From Calditrichia bacterium (GTDB taxonomy: Bacteria; Calditrichota; Calditrichia; RBG-13-44-9; J075): a stretch of 64,000 nucleotides of DNA. This document shows positions 16,243-23,824 of the stretch, one piece after another. The notes under the pieces are model-generated. The model was not told the origin of the DNA. It did not search any database and saw nothing but the letters and a program-made list of their open reading frames with translations. The stretch lies in the NCBI GenBank assembly GCA_020635015.1, contig JACKAP010000014.1, positions 62,001 through 126,000 on the forward strand, written 5' to 3'. Positions within the stretch are counted from its first letter, which is position 1, and every line of letters starts with the position of its first letter. Both the position numbers and the translations under genes were made by a program.

Positions 16243-17549
16243 CGTCCCCCTCCTTCCTCATCCAAACACCCGTGGGCATGAAATCCCTCCCGAAACACCC
16301 CATATCCTCCCACCGCATACTGATAATCTTCCGGGTTGGCCCGGTCGAAGCGCAGCGTCCCCTCCACCCAGGTCTGTTCCACATGAGTGTAGACGCTCAG
16401 CGGATCGCCGGAAAGGATAATGAAATCGGCATCCTTGCCCGCCTCCAGGGAGCCGATACGCTCCTGCAGGTCGAGCATCCGCGCCCCGGCGATGGTCAAT
16501 GAAGCCAGGGCCTTCTCTCGCGAGAGCCCTTCCTTGACCCCGAAGGCGGCGGAGCGGAAAAACAGCCGGGAATCGGTGATGCCGTCATCGGTATGATAGG
16601 CCACATCCACCCCGGCGGCGGCCAGAATGGCGCCGGTCTTGTTGAGCAGGTTGACCGCCTCCAGTTTGCCTCCCGGCGAGTCGATCGCGATGATCGAGCA
16701 GGGCGCCCCGGCGGCGGCGATCTCCTCCGCTACCATCCAGCCCTCGCTGACGTGGTGCAGCACTACCCGGAAGCCGAATTCTTTGGCCAGGCGCAGCACG
16801 GTCAGGATGTCATCATGGCGGTGGGTGTGATGATGCACGATGCGCCGGCCCTCCAGCACTTCCACCAGGGTCTCCATCTGCAGATCGCGGGCGGGCATTT
16901 TTTCCGGATCACCGGCGGCGGCCTTCAGCTTGCGCTGATAGTCCTGCGCTTTGACGAAGAGCTGGCGCACCATCGCGGCGGATTTCGCCCGGGTGCCGGG
17001 AAAGGGCCCCTCCCCGCGCAGGGAGTTGGTGCCGTTGGCCATCTTCAGCCCCCCGCAGATGCTATTCAGCGGATCGTCGCAATAGAGCAAGTCTTCGATG
17101 CTGCGCCCCTCGCGCAGCTTCAGGTAGACCGTCTGCCCGCTCATCAGGTAGCCGGAACCGGGCATGATGTTGACAGTGGTGATCCCTCCGGCCAGGGCTT
17201 TCTTGAGGTGCGGATCGCGCACGTTGATCGCATCGAGGATGCGCGCATCGGGGTGCAGGGTGGCGGAGCGGTCGCCGCCGTCCCCGTCGCCGATGTGGGA
17301 GTGGGTATCGACCAGCCCGGGCATCAGCACCTTGCCGCGCAGGTCGTGCATCTCGGCGCCCTCCGGAATTACCACCTTGCCAGCCGGCCCCACCGCCAGA
17401 ATTTTGCCGTGCTGCACCACCAGCACGCCATCTTCCATCGGCGCGGCGGTGACCGGGTAAACCAGCGCCCCCTGAAACACCAGCGCCTGCTCCTGCCCCA
17501 GGCAAAGCAGCGGCAGCAGGAGCGTGAGATATTGTAGTATTTTGATCAT
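16239..17549 (-). CDS. Exported amidohydrolase, imidazolonepropionase-like
   Basis: A 436-residue protein with a signal peptide (MIKILQYLTLLLPLLCLGQE) and a full set of likely metal ligands: DTHSH (~83-87) after GKVLMPGLV, HHHTHRHDD (~230-238), VVLHHVSEG (~258) and YHTDDG (~313). It ends with GKDADFIILSGDPLSVYTHVEQTWVEG, the usual closing strand set. It should hydrolyse an amide or cyclic amide, or act as an exported dipeptidase, in the periplasm; the substrate is unknown. AAAGGA precedes the ATG. Its stop overlaps the start of the ligand-less paralogue, so the two are probably made in equal amounts. Confidence 0.88.
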   Translation of the reverse strand: MIKILQYLTLLLPLLCLGQEQALVFQGALVYPVTAAPMEDGVLVVQHGKILAVGPAGKVVIPEGAEMHDLRGKVLMPGLVDTHSHIGDGDGGDRSATLHPDARILDAINVRDPHLKKALAGGITTVNIMPGSGYLMSGQTVYLKLREGRSIEDLLYCDDPLNSICGGLKMANGTNSLRGEGPFPGTRAKSAAMVRQLFVKAQDYQRKLKAAAGDPEKMPARDLQMETLVEVLEGRRIVHHHTHRHDDILTVLRLAKEFGFRVVLHHVSEGWMVAEEIAAAGAPCSIIAIDSPGGKLEAVNLLNKTGAILAAAGVDVAYHTDDGITDSRLFFRSAAFGVKEGLSREKALASLTIAGARMLDLQERIGSLEAGKDADFIILSGDPLSVYTHVEQTWVEGTLRFDRANPEDYQYAVGGYGVFREGFHAHGCLDEEGGGR

Positions 17550-17570
17550 GAATGACGTCCTTTCGGTTAT

Positions 17571-17842
17571 CGATGTTTGCTCGCTTTCGCTTGCGATGTT
17601 TGCTCACTTCGTTCGCGATATTTACTCGCTGCGCTCGTGATATTTGCGCTTCGCGCGATGTTTGTTCACTTCGTTCACGATGTTTGCCTTCGGCGATATT
17701 TGCTGGCTGCGCCAGCGATTTTGGATCTTCATCATCACCGGCACATTTGATCAGCAATATCACAAGCGCAGCGAGCAAATATCGTCGGCGAAGCCGACAA
17801 ATATCGCGCGGAGCGCAAACATCGCGAGCGAAAGCGAGCAAG
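17571..17842. repeat. Mini-hairpin array 1 with inverted second arm
   Basis: Seven forward units of 16-23 bp share the start CGATRTTTGCT and then carry differing short palindromic segments (TCGCTTTCGCTTG, TCACTTCGTTCG, GCGCTTCGCG, GCCTTCGGC, TGGCTGCGCCAG). After a ~45-bp centre, four units return in reverse complement (GCGAGCAAATATC, GTCGGCGAAGCCGAC, GCGCGGAGCGC, GCGAGCGAAAGCGAGC). The array begins ~21 nt upstream of the start codon of the amidohydrolase at 17549. It is not a CRISPR: the variable parts are mini-hairpins, not unique spacers. Confidence 0.9.
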
Positions 17843-18013
17843 TATACGTATTTCCGGACAAACACGCAAATTCTACTTATGGCAAAAGTTAGGCGCTGTT
17901 TTATATCAATGCGGCTGTTTTTGGAGATGTTTTTTAGCATTGGATTTAAACTGAAGGATAAAATAAGAATGCAGTATCTGTTTTACTCGCTGATGCTACG
18001 CAGTAAACAGGTA

Positions 18014-18350
18014 TCGTCATTGCGAGCCGCGTTTTTTGCGGCGCGGCAATCTCCCGACAATCGCTTCCAACTTATTGATCCGTGAGTTAATTTAAGAAGA
18101 TGTTCAGCCTAAAATAATTGGCATTTTTACCCCCCTTCCGTCCCCCCTTACTAAGGGGGGAAACCTGAAAGTCTCCCCTTAGTAAGGGGAGATTTAGAGG
18201 GGTTGAAAAATGCCGGTTTTAACAACCCACTGATATATATCGTTTCAAGAGAGTTCACTGTTTTTCTCAAATTAATTCACCCCTCTATAACTGCAGATAG
18301 GTGCACCACGCAGGAGATTACTTCGGCAAAATACGCCTCGCAATGACAGC
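18014..18350. repeat. Family K palindromic element, copy 2, split by an insertion
   Basis: 18014-18072 (GTCATTGCGAGCCGCG...GCGGCAATCTC...TCGCTTCCAAC) and 18288-18350 (TAACTGCAGATAGGTGCACC...CGCCTCGCAATGAC) together match the reverse complement of 2071-2188 across its centre. About 215 bp (18073-18287) with no counterpart in copy 1 separate them. Confidence 0.75.
18073..18287. repeat. Insertion carrying a CCCCTTACTAAGGGG hairpin
   Basis: The segment interrupting the family K element contains CCCCCCTTACTAAGGGGGG and then CTCCCCTTAGTAAGGGGAG, two self-complementary stretches that also pair with each other. It has no open reading frame of interest. Nothing else is seen in the gap 17850-18412. 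Confidence 0.65.
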
Positions 18351-18412
18351 ATAAATTACATTTTGGACATGTTGTGTAATATCAGTTACTCATTACCCCA
18401 TCAACAATATCT

Positions 18413-19642
18413 TCAAAAGAACAGCTGCCCTTTCAGATAAAGCGATTGCGGATAAAATCCATACTCACTGGCCGTACGGCCATGGCAGAGCTGTCCCCCC
18501 AGGCTGAGTTCGATATTCTGGCGAAAGGAATAGCTGAGGGTCAGACTGACGAAACCACTGTTATCATCGAGATTGCGATTGTAGCCCAGCCCGCCGTTTA
18601 CCAGGGGATGAAGCTGGTAGAGTGCCTGGAGGAACAGGTAGTTCTGCGCCAGGTTGATCACCGTTCCGTTTAGGAGGGCAGCGTAATCATAGCGCCGGGG
18701 ATCACGCCGTCCCTGGCCGTTGTGCTGATATTCGGCCAGGGTATAAAGTTTGGAAGTGAACTGGTAATCCAACCCTAAAATAAATTTAAGAAAATTTTCC
18801 TCCCCGGCATTGCGCGATACGGCATAGATTCCCTCGCCGCGCAGGCCGGCGGTGAACAGGTTGCCGGCAAAATCGCCTCCCAGGATCACCCGCCGGTCGA
18901 AGTAGCCTCCTACGAGGGAGAGGTCGTAGCTGCGATAGTTGCTGCGAAAGCGGAAAGCACCGTTATGATCTTTTACTTCCCGCCGGGGATTGTAAACCAG
19001 GGTTAAATCGGTGAAATTACCCAGAAAAATTTTGCCGCTGAGCAGGTCGGCGCCGTCTTTTTCCAGCTTGTCGAAGGCAGCCGGGTTGATCGGGTTGAAC
19101 AGATCGGTGGGGTTCCAGATCCGCCCGCTTCCCCAGGCCACCCGCTGCCGCCCAATGGTAATCTCTCCGAAGTCGAATTCGTGCCAGACATATAGCCGAT
19201 CGATAAAATGACTGACGGTAAGATAATCTTCCTGCAGCGGATACCAGCGCCAGTCAAAGCGCTGGCGGTTGGTGATGTCTGCAGCTTGCTGGTATAGGGG
19301 CAGCACATCCGTCCGGTACAACGCGGTCACCTCATGCTCCAGGGCGATGCGGGTGCGGTCGCCCAAATTCAGGGTCGGGCGCAGGCGCAGGCGGGTGAGG
19401 TTGAGAAACGTCTGTTCCGGAAATGTCATGTAAAGCGGCCCGGAAGGATTGTCCTGGTAAACCGGCAGATTGACCAGGTAACCGGAGAATTCCCAGGCAG
19501 GTTGGGCAGAGGCGGTGAAAGAGATCAGGATGAAACATAATGCCAGGAAGTGCCAGACCGCCAGGTGCGTTCGAAGTTTGTGAATGGGTGAATGAGTGAA
19601 TGGGTGGATGGGGAAAAACGGACGTCGCATAAATGAACTCAT
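18413..19642 (-). CDS. Outer-membrane beta-barrel protein of the Lol-like operon
   Basis: A 409-residue exported protein with a signal peptide (LAVWHFLALCFILISFTASAQ, ~28-48), then many alternating aromatic beta-strands with short turns (DRLYVWHEFDFGEITIGRQRVAWGSG; LKFILGLDYQFTSKLYTLAEYQHNGQG), ending in Phe-Phe as outer-membrane barrels do. It resembles DUF1302-like or porin-type proteins found beside LolA-like and MacB-like genes. It is the last gene of the operon from 24568. The n-region preceding the signal peptide (PIHPFTHSPIHKL) is encoded by GGGTGAAT word repeats, and no start codon lies between the repeat and the hydrophobic core, so the repeat is really part of the gene. Confidence 0.75.
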   Translation of the reverse strand: MSSFMRRPFFPIHPFTHSPIHKLRTHLAVWHFLALCFILISFTASAQPAWEFSGYLVNLPVYQDNPSGPLYMTFPEQTFLNLTRLRLRPTLNLGDRTRIALEHEVTALYRTDVLPLYQQAADITNRQRFDWRWYPLQEDYLTVSHFIDRLYVWHEFDFGEITIGRQRVAWGSGRIWNPTDLFNPINPAAFDKLEKDGADLLSGKIFLGNFTDLTLVYNPRREVKDHNGAFRFRSNYRSYDLSLVGGYFDRRVILGGDFAGNLFTAGLRGEGIYAVSRNAGEENFLKFILGLDYQFTSKLYTLAEYQHNGQGRRDPRRYDYAALLNGTVINLAQNYLFLQALYQLHPLVNGGLGYNRNLDDNSGFVSLTLSYSFRQNIELSLGGQLCHGRTASEYGFYPQSLYLKGQLFF

Positions 19643-19689
19643 TTGTTGTTAGTCAGCCCACGAAACACACGAAAGAAACGAAACTGAGC

Positions 19690-19836
19690 ATAAGCCAGAA
19701 CCGGGTATACCCCGCCCTTACAGGGCTAATGGGTTTTTATTTGCATGCTCGTGGTGATATGTGCCAGGATAGCACATATCACCACGGGTTGGGGTACGCC
19801 GCCCTTTCAGGGCTGGGTTGGGTATGACCGGGCGCA
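19690..19836. repeat. Hairpin element with CACATATCACCACG core, plus flanking repeat arms
   Basis: GGGTATACCCCGCCCTTACAGGGCT and AGCCC..GGGCGG..GTACCCC-like arms surround GTGGTGATATGTGCCAGGATAGCACATATCACCAC, a near-perfect 15-bp stem. The remainder of the gap to 19958 consists of CATTCGTGGCAAAAAA, CATCCGTGGCAAAAAA and GCATTCCG words, i.e. right-hand arms of other families. Confidence 0.75.
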
Positions 19837-19958
19837 GCAGGAGGTTTATCCCCAGCATCATTCGTGATCCTTCGCGTCCATTCGTGGCAAAAAATCCGTG
19901 TGCATCCCGCCCATCCGTGGCAAAAAACATTCCGCATTCCGAACTCCGCATTCCGCAA

Positions 19959-20639
19959 TCAAGACCGTTCCTCCGCAATCATCCCATCCTTCAAGATCAA
20001 CAGCCTCCGCGCCCGTTCAATCACCTGGGGATCGTGTGACGAGAAAATAAAGGTGATATTGTGCTCCCGGTTCATGGTTTCCATCAGGTTAAGCAGTTCG
20101 GCCCCGGTATCGGTGTCAAGATTGGCGGTCGGTTCATCCGCCAGCACGAGGGTGGGATTGTTGACGATCGCCCGCGCCACCGCCACCCGCTGCTGCTGGC
20201 CTCCGCTCATCTCGTTGGGACGCTTGCCGGCCAACGCCTCGATGCCCAATTCCTGCATCACCTCCCGGACCCGGCGATGGCGCTCTTTCTCCGCAATACC
20301 GGAGAGCATCATGGTAAACTCGATATTTTCCATCGCGCTGAGCACCGGGATCAGGTTATAGGCCTGAAAAACGAATCCGATCTTATGCAGGCGCAGCTCC
20401 CCCAGCGCATCACGCTTCAGGCCGCTGATGTCGGTATCTTCCAGCAGCACCCGGCCCTTGGTCGGTTTATCCAGGGCGCCGATCAGGTTCAGCAGGGTGG
20501 TCTTTCCGGAGCCGGAGGGACCGGCAATTACCGTAAACTCTCCCTTCTCGATCGTAAGGTTGATGCCCCGCAATGCATGCACCGGCACGCCGTTATCCTG
20601 ATAGGTCTTTTCCAGATCGATGGTTTGAACAATGCCCAT
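19959..20639 (-). CDS. LolD/MacB-type ABC transporter ATP-binding protein
   Basis: A 226-residue ATPase with Walker A GPSGSGKTT (~40-48), Q-loop FQAYNLIPVLSAMEN, signature MSGGQQQRVAVARAI, Walker B LVLADEPTANLDTDTG and H-loop SHDPQ. The LSAMEN and DEPTANLD forms are those of the LolD/MacB/FtsE group, which work with FtsX-fold permeases. It lies 12 bp after the permease at 20652 with AAAGGATGAG before the ATG. It should drive extraction of a lipoprotein or lipid from the inner membrane by the two permeases. Confidence 0.92.
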   Translation of the reverse strand: MGIVQTIDLEKTYQDNGVPVHALRGINLTIEKGEFTVIAGPSGSGKTTLLNLIGALDKPTKGRVLLEDTDISGLKRDALGELRLHKIGFVFQAYNLIPVLSAMENIEFTMMLSGIAEKERHRRVREVMQELGIEALAGKRPNEMSGGQQQRVAVARAIVNNPTLVLADEPTANLDTDTGAELLNLMETMNREHNITFIFSSHDPQVIERARRLLILKDGMIAEERS

Positions 20640-20651
20640 GGCTCATCCTTT

Positions 20652-21866
20652 CTAAACGTGACGTATCGCCGTGATCGGATCCAGGCGAGCTGCCCGGAGC
20701 GCCGGGTAAATGGCGCCCAGCACCGCAATCGCCGGAATGACAAAGATCGCGCTGACGATGCTTTCCGGGGTGAGAATCGGATAGATCACCGATCCGGACC
20801 CGATTGAATTCAGCCCGTCGGCGAAGGCGCTGAGATTGATGCCGCTATCGGCCAGGGGAAGGTAGATCAGGTAGCCGATCACCGCCCCGATTACCGTGCC
20901 GCTGATGCCCAGTAAAAATGCTTCCAGCAGGATCATCACAAACAGGCGGCGATTTTTCATTCCCACCGCCATCAGCACCCCGAACTCGTGGATGCGCTCA
21001 AACACGGACATCAGCATGGTGTTGATGATCCCGAACATCATAGCGATGCCGATGATGGCGTAAAAGATGAAAATGGTCTCCTTGTATACATCCACCTGCA
21101 TCACCAGCAGCGGCAGCAGCTGTTTATAGGTCAGCACCTCATAACCGCTCCCCAGTTCCTGCACCAGCGCGGCCTGTACTTCATTCTGCCGCTCCAGGTT
21201 GCCGAGGATGACCGCAAACTCGGAGATCTGCGACTCAAACTCCAGCATCTGCTGCAGGTTGGGCAGGTAGACGTAGGCGTGCGACTTATCGAATTCCGAG
21301 CTGAAGGTCTCGTAGATGCCCACCACCCGAAAGACGTCGGAGCCGATCGCGCCGCTGAGCGCCGAGGCCATCGCCACCACTTTGTCGCCGAGCCCGACAT
21401 CCAGCTTCTCGGCCAGCTTTCTGCCGATGACAATCTCGTGCGGCGCATCACCCAGGTAGCGGCCTTCCACCAGAGAGTTTTTGATCTTGGTGATCTGCAC
21501 CTCCTGCTGAGGATAGATACCGACCATCGAGACCCCGGAAGCACCGGTGGCGCTGCTGACGATCCCAAAGGTGATCACCCGCTCGCTGAAATGAGCAACA
21601 CCTTTCTGCTGCGCCAGCAGTTGGCGCACCCTGGCAGGATCGGGCAGGTAGTTCTGGATCACCGGGTTGTCGTTAAACCCTTTTTTGTGAACCTGGATGT
21701 GCGAGACGTGCGCTCCGATCTGGTTGTCGAGCATTTGCTGGATCATCCCGATGGAGAGGCTGTCGTAGAGAATGATCGCAATCAGCCCGATCACCACCGA
21801 CAGCAGTACCAGCACCGAACGGCGGTAGTTGCGCCAGATGTTGCGCCAGGCGAGGGTGAAGAGCAT
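20652..21866 (-). CDS. FtsX-like (LolC/E-type) ABC transporter permease
   Basis: A 404-residue permease with the MacB/LolC architecture. There is a first membrane helix after LAWRNIWRNYRRS (~18-40), a large periplasmic domain (~45-265, with a MacB_PCD-like start LSIGMIQQMLDNQIGAHVSHIQVHKKGF), then three C-terminal helices (~275-300, ~320-345, ~370-395). The short cytoplasmic motif GVLMAVGMKNRRLFVMILLEAF is the usual ATPase-coupling loop. It ends AARLDPITAIRHV, as FtsX permeases do. It pairs with the permease at 22273, from which it is separated by a 406-bp hairpin array. Confidence 0.92.
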   Translation of the reverse strand: MLFTLAWRNIWRNYRRSVLVLLSVVIGLIAIILYDSLSIGMIQQMLDNQIGAHVSHIQVHKKGFNDNPVIQNYLPDPARVRQLLAQQKGVAHFSERVITFGIVSSATGASGVSMVGIYPQQEVQITKIKNSLVEGRYLGDAPHEIVIGRKLAEKLDVGLGDKVVAMASALSGAIGSDVFRVVGIYETFSSEFDKSHAYVYLPNLQQMLEFESQISEFAVILGNLERQNEVQAALVQELGSGYEVLTYKQLLPLLVMQVDVYKETIFIFYAIIGIAMMFGIINTMLMSVFERIHEFGVLMAVGMKNRRLFVMILLEAFLLGISGTVIGAVIGYLIYLPLADSGINLSAFADGLNSIGSGSVIYPILTPESIVSAIFVIPAIAVLGAIYPALRAARLDPITAIRHV

Positions 21867-21906
21867 GGTTAGGTCCCTGCGTAATTATAAAAAGTTATCT
21901 GCTTGA

Positions 21907-22275
21907 CGATATTTGCTCACTGCGTTCGCGATGTTTGTTCGCTGCGCTCACGATGTTTACTCACTTCGTTCGTGATATTTGCGCTACGCGCGATATTTGC
22001 TGGCTGCGCCAGCGATGTTTGCTCGCTCTCGCTCGCGTTATTTACTCACTTCGTTCGTGATGTTTGTTCGCTGCGCTCACGATGTTTACTCACTTCGTTC
22101 GTGATATTTGCGCTACGCGCGATATTTGCTCGCTCTCGCTCGCGTTATTTACTGGTAATTTCGATGTCTTTACGCCGAAGGCAAACATCGTCGGCAAAGC
22201 CGACAAACATCGCGAACGAAGTGAGCAAATATCGCGCGTAGCGCAAACATCGCGAGCGAGAGCGAGCAAACATCA
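21907..22275. repeat. Mini-hairpin array 2 with inverted second arm, inside an operon
   Basis: Twelve forward units of 18-23 bp start with (C/T)GATRTTT(G/A)(C/T)T and then carry one of a few mini-palindromes: TCACTGCGTTCG, TCGCTGCGCTCA, TCACTTCGTTCG, GCGCTACGCG, TGGCTGCGCCAG, TCGCTCTCGCTCG. Units 2-4 recur as 8-10, showing block duplication. After a centre (~22150-22190) five units return in reverse complement, beginning GTCGGCAAAGCCGAC. The right edge coincides with the TGA stop codon of the permease gene at 22273. It fills the whole spacer between two cotranscribed permease genes. Confidence 0.92.
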
Positions 22276-23496
22276 AGTATAGCGTATGCCTTTCAACGGC
22301 TCCAGCTTATAGACCTTAAAAACCGGGTATAAGCTCATTAAGATCGAAACCCCCAGGATGATCAGGGTGTTTTTCAGGAAAATAGTGCTGTCGAGCGACG
22401 ACTCCATGCGGGGCAGGAAGCCGTATTGCTGGTAGAGGTCGGCAAGTTCCCCGCCGAAGATAATCGGGTGCTGAACGATATAGTAATTGATGGCACCCGC
22501 CAACAGGTTGCCGATCAGGATGCCGATCAGCGCGATCAAGGCGGTTTCCATCATCACCAGCACCACCAGCTTGCGGTACGGCATCCCGATCGCGAGGGAG
22601 ATGCCGAATTCCCGGAAGCGCTCCGTCACCGACATCAGCACGGTATTCATGATCCCGAAGGCCACCACTACCACCAGGATGGCCAGGAAGAGGGTGCCCC
22701 CGACTTCGTCTAATTTGATGGTCTGTTCCAGGTCCGGCATGATCTCCCGCCAGTTGAGCACCGTCAGATTGCCATCCGGCAGCTGCCGGCTGAGGGCCTG
22801 CTGCACCGGCGCCACCCGGGAGAGATCCGTCAGGGAGATCGCCACAGTGTTGATGCGCCCGTACATCGTCAGCAGTTCCTGAGCGGTGGACAGGCCCATC
22901 ATTACCAGGCCGCCGTCCAGTTCCGGGGAACCGGTCTTGATGCTGCCGGAGATGCGGAATTTCAGGTTGCCCAGGGAGCCATCATACCCCTGGGAGAGGA
23001 TCACCACCGTGTCGCCGATCTGCGCCTGCAGGTTGTGCAGCAGCTTATAGCCCACCACGATGGCGCTGCTGCTGTCGCTGGTAAAAAACTGTCCCGCATT
23101 CAGCCGCTCCATCAACACCGACACCCGGCGTTCGCTGGGGGGATCGATGGCCATGATGGCGGTGCCCAGGGAATTTTCCCGGAAGCTGATCAGCCCGTCG
23201 CCCAGAATACGCGGGGCATATCCGCTGATCCCGGGTTGGCCGGCCAGCAGCTTCTGCAGGGTCGCGTCGTAGTGGAAGCTTTTTTGCAGCGAGGGATTTT
23301 TCTGGTAGCCGTTTTTCTGCACCTGGAGGTAGCCGGAAAACAGCTCCACGGAGGATTTGATATTGACAGCGTAGGTGCCGTACTGCAGGCCGCGCATGAC
23401 GATCGCGAGCATCACCGCAAAGACCACCGCCAGAATGGTGATGATCGAGCGCCGTTTGTTGCGCCAGAGATTGCGCCAGGCGATTTTGAGGAGCAT
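22273..23496 (-). CDS. FtsX-like (LolC/E-type) ABC transporter permease
   Basis: A 407-residue paralogue of the permease at 20652 with the same plan: IAWRNLWRNKRRSIITILAVVFAVMLAIVM (first helix), a periplasmic domain (~45-270), and three C-terminal helices with the coupling motif GISLAIGMPYRKLVVLVMMETAL. It ends YKLEPLKGIRYT. The two permeases probably form a LolC/LolE-like heterodimer. The stop codon TGA forms the first bases of the hairpin array that follows. The 328-bp spacer upstream, toward the LolA-like gene, holds single arms of word repeats. Confidence 0.92.
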   Translation of the reverse strand: MLLKIAWRNLWRNKRRSIITILAVVFAVMLAIVMRGLQYGTYAVNIKSSVELFSGYLQVQKNGYQKNPSLQKSFHYDATLQKLLAGQPGISGYAPRILGDGLISFRENSLGTAIMAIDPPSERRVSVLMERLNAGQFFTSDSSSAIVVGYKLLHNLQAQIGDTVVILSQGYDGSLGNLKFRISGSIKTGSPELDGGLVMMGLSTAQELLTMYGRINTVAISLTDLSRVAPVQQALSRQLPDGNLTVLNWREIMPDLEQTIKLDEVGGTLFLAILVVVVAFGIMNTVLMSVTERFREFGISLAIGMPYRKLVVLVMMETALIALIGILIGNLLAGAINYYIVQHPIIFGGELADLYQQYGFLPRMESSLDSTIFLKNTLIILGVSILMSLYPVFKVYKLEPLKGIRYT

Positions 23497-23514
23497 GAGT
23501 CCGGTCTCTTTTTT

Positions 23515-23823
23515 TAGCCACGAATTGACGCGAATGAACCCGAATTATTTTTTAGCCACGGATAAATGCCGATGCACACGGATAACAGCTGAACCGTTGC
23601 CACAGAGCCACTGAGCTCACAGAGAACTACTAGATTTCAACACACTTTAAAGTTATTAAATTTAAAAAAAATCAGCCATTAGACGTTAGCTATTGGTGAT
23701 TGGCAAGGAAATGTCTTACCCAAAAGCCAAAAGCCAAAAACCAACAACCAATAACGGATGCAAAGGCAAAAAACTTAACATCCAGCATCCAGCATCCAGC
23801 ATCCAGCATCCAGTATCCAGCAC
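23515..23823. repeat. Cluster of single repeat arms between two operon genes
   Basis: In order: TTTTTTTAGCCACGAATTGACGCGAATG, TTTTTTAGCCACGGATAAATGCC, TTGCCACAGAGCCACTGAGC, AACCAACAACCAATAACGG, CATCCAGCATCCAGCATCCAG. Their matching second arms are not present nearby. No gene is seen in this 328-bp spacer. Confidence 0.7.
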
Positions 23824-23824
23824 C

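Noticed and set aside
17552..18085. Protein-coding reading through the mini-hairpin arrays (Cys/Arg/Ser-rich frames such as RDVCSLRSRCLLTSF)
   Set aside because: The frame stays open only because the unit lacks stop codons. It has no ribosome site, and the peptide is a direct image of the repeat in several frames.
17571..22275. CRISPR arrays at 17571-17842 and 21907-22275
   Set aside because: The constant part is only ~10 bp, and the variable parts are a few recurring mini-palindromes rather than unique spacers. There is an inverted second arm and no cas gene.
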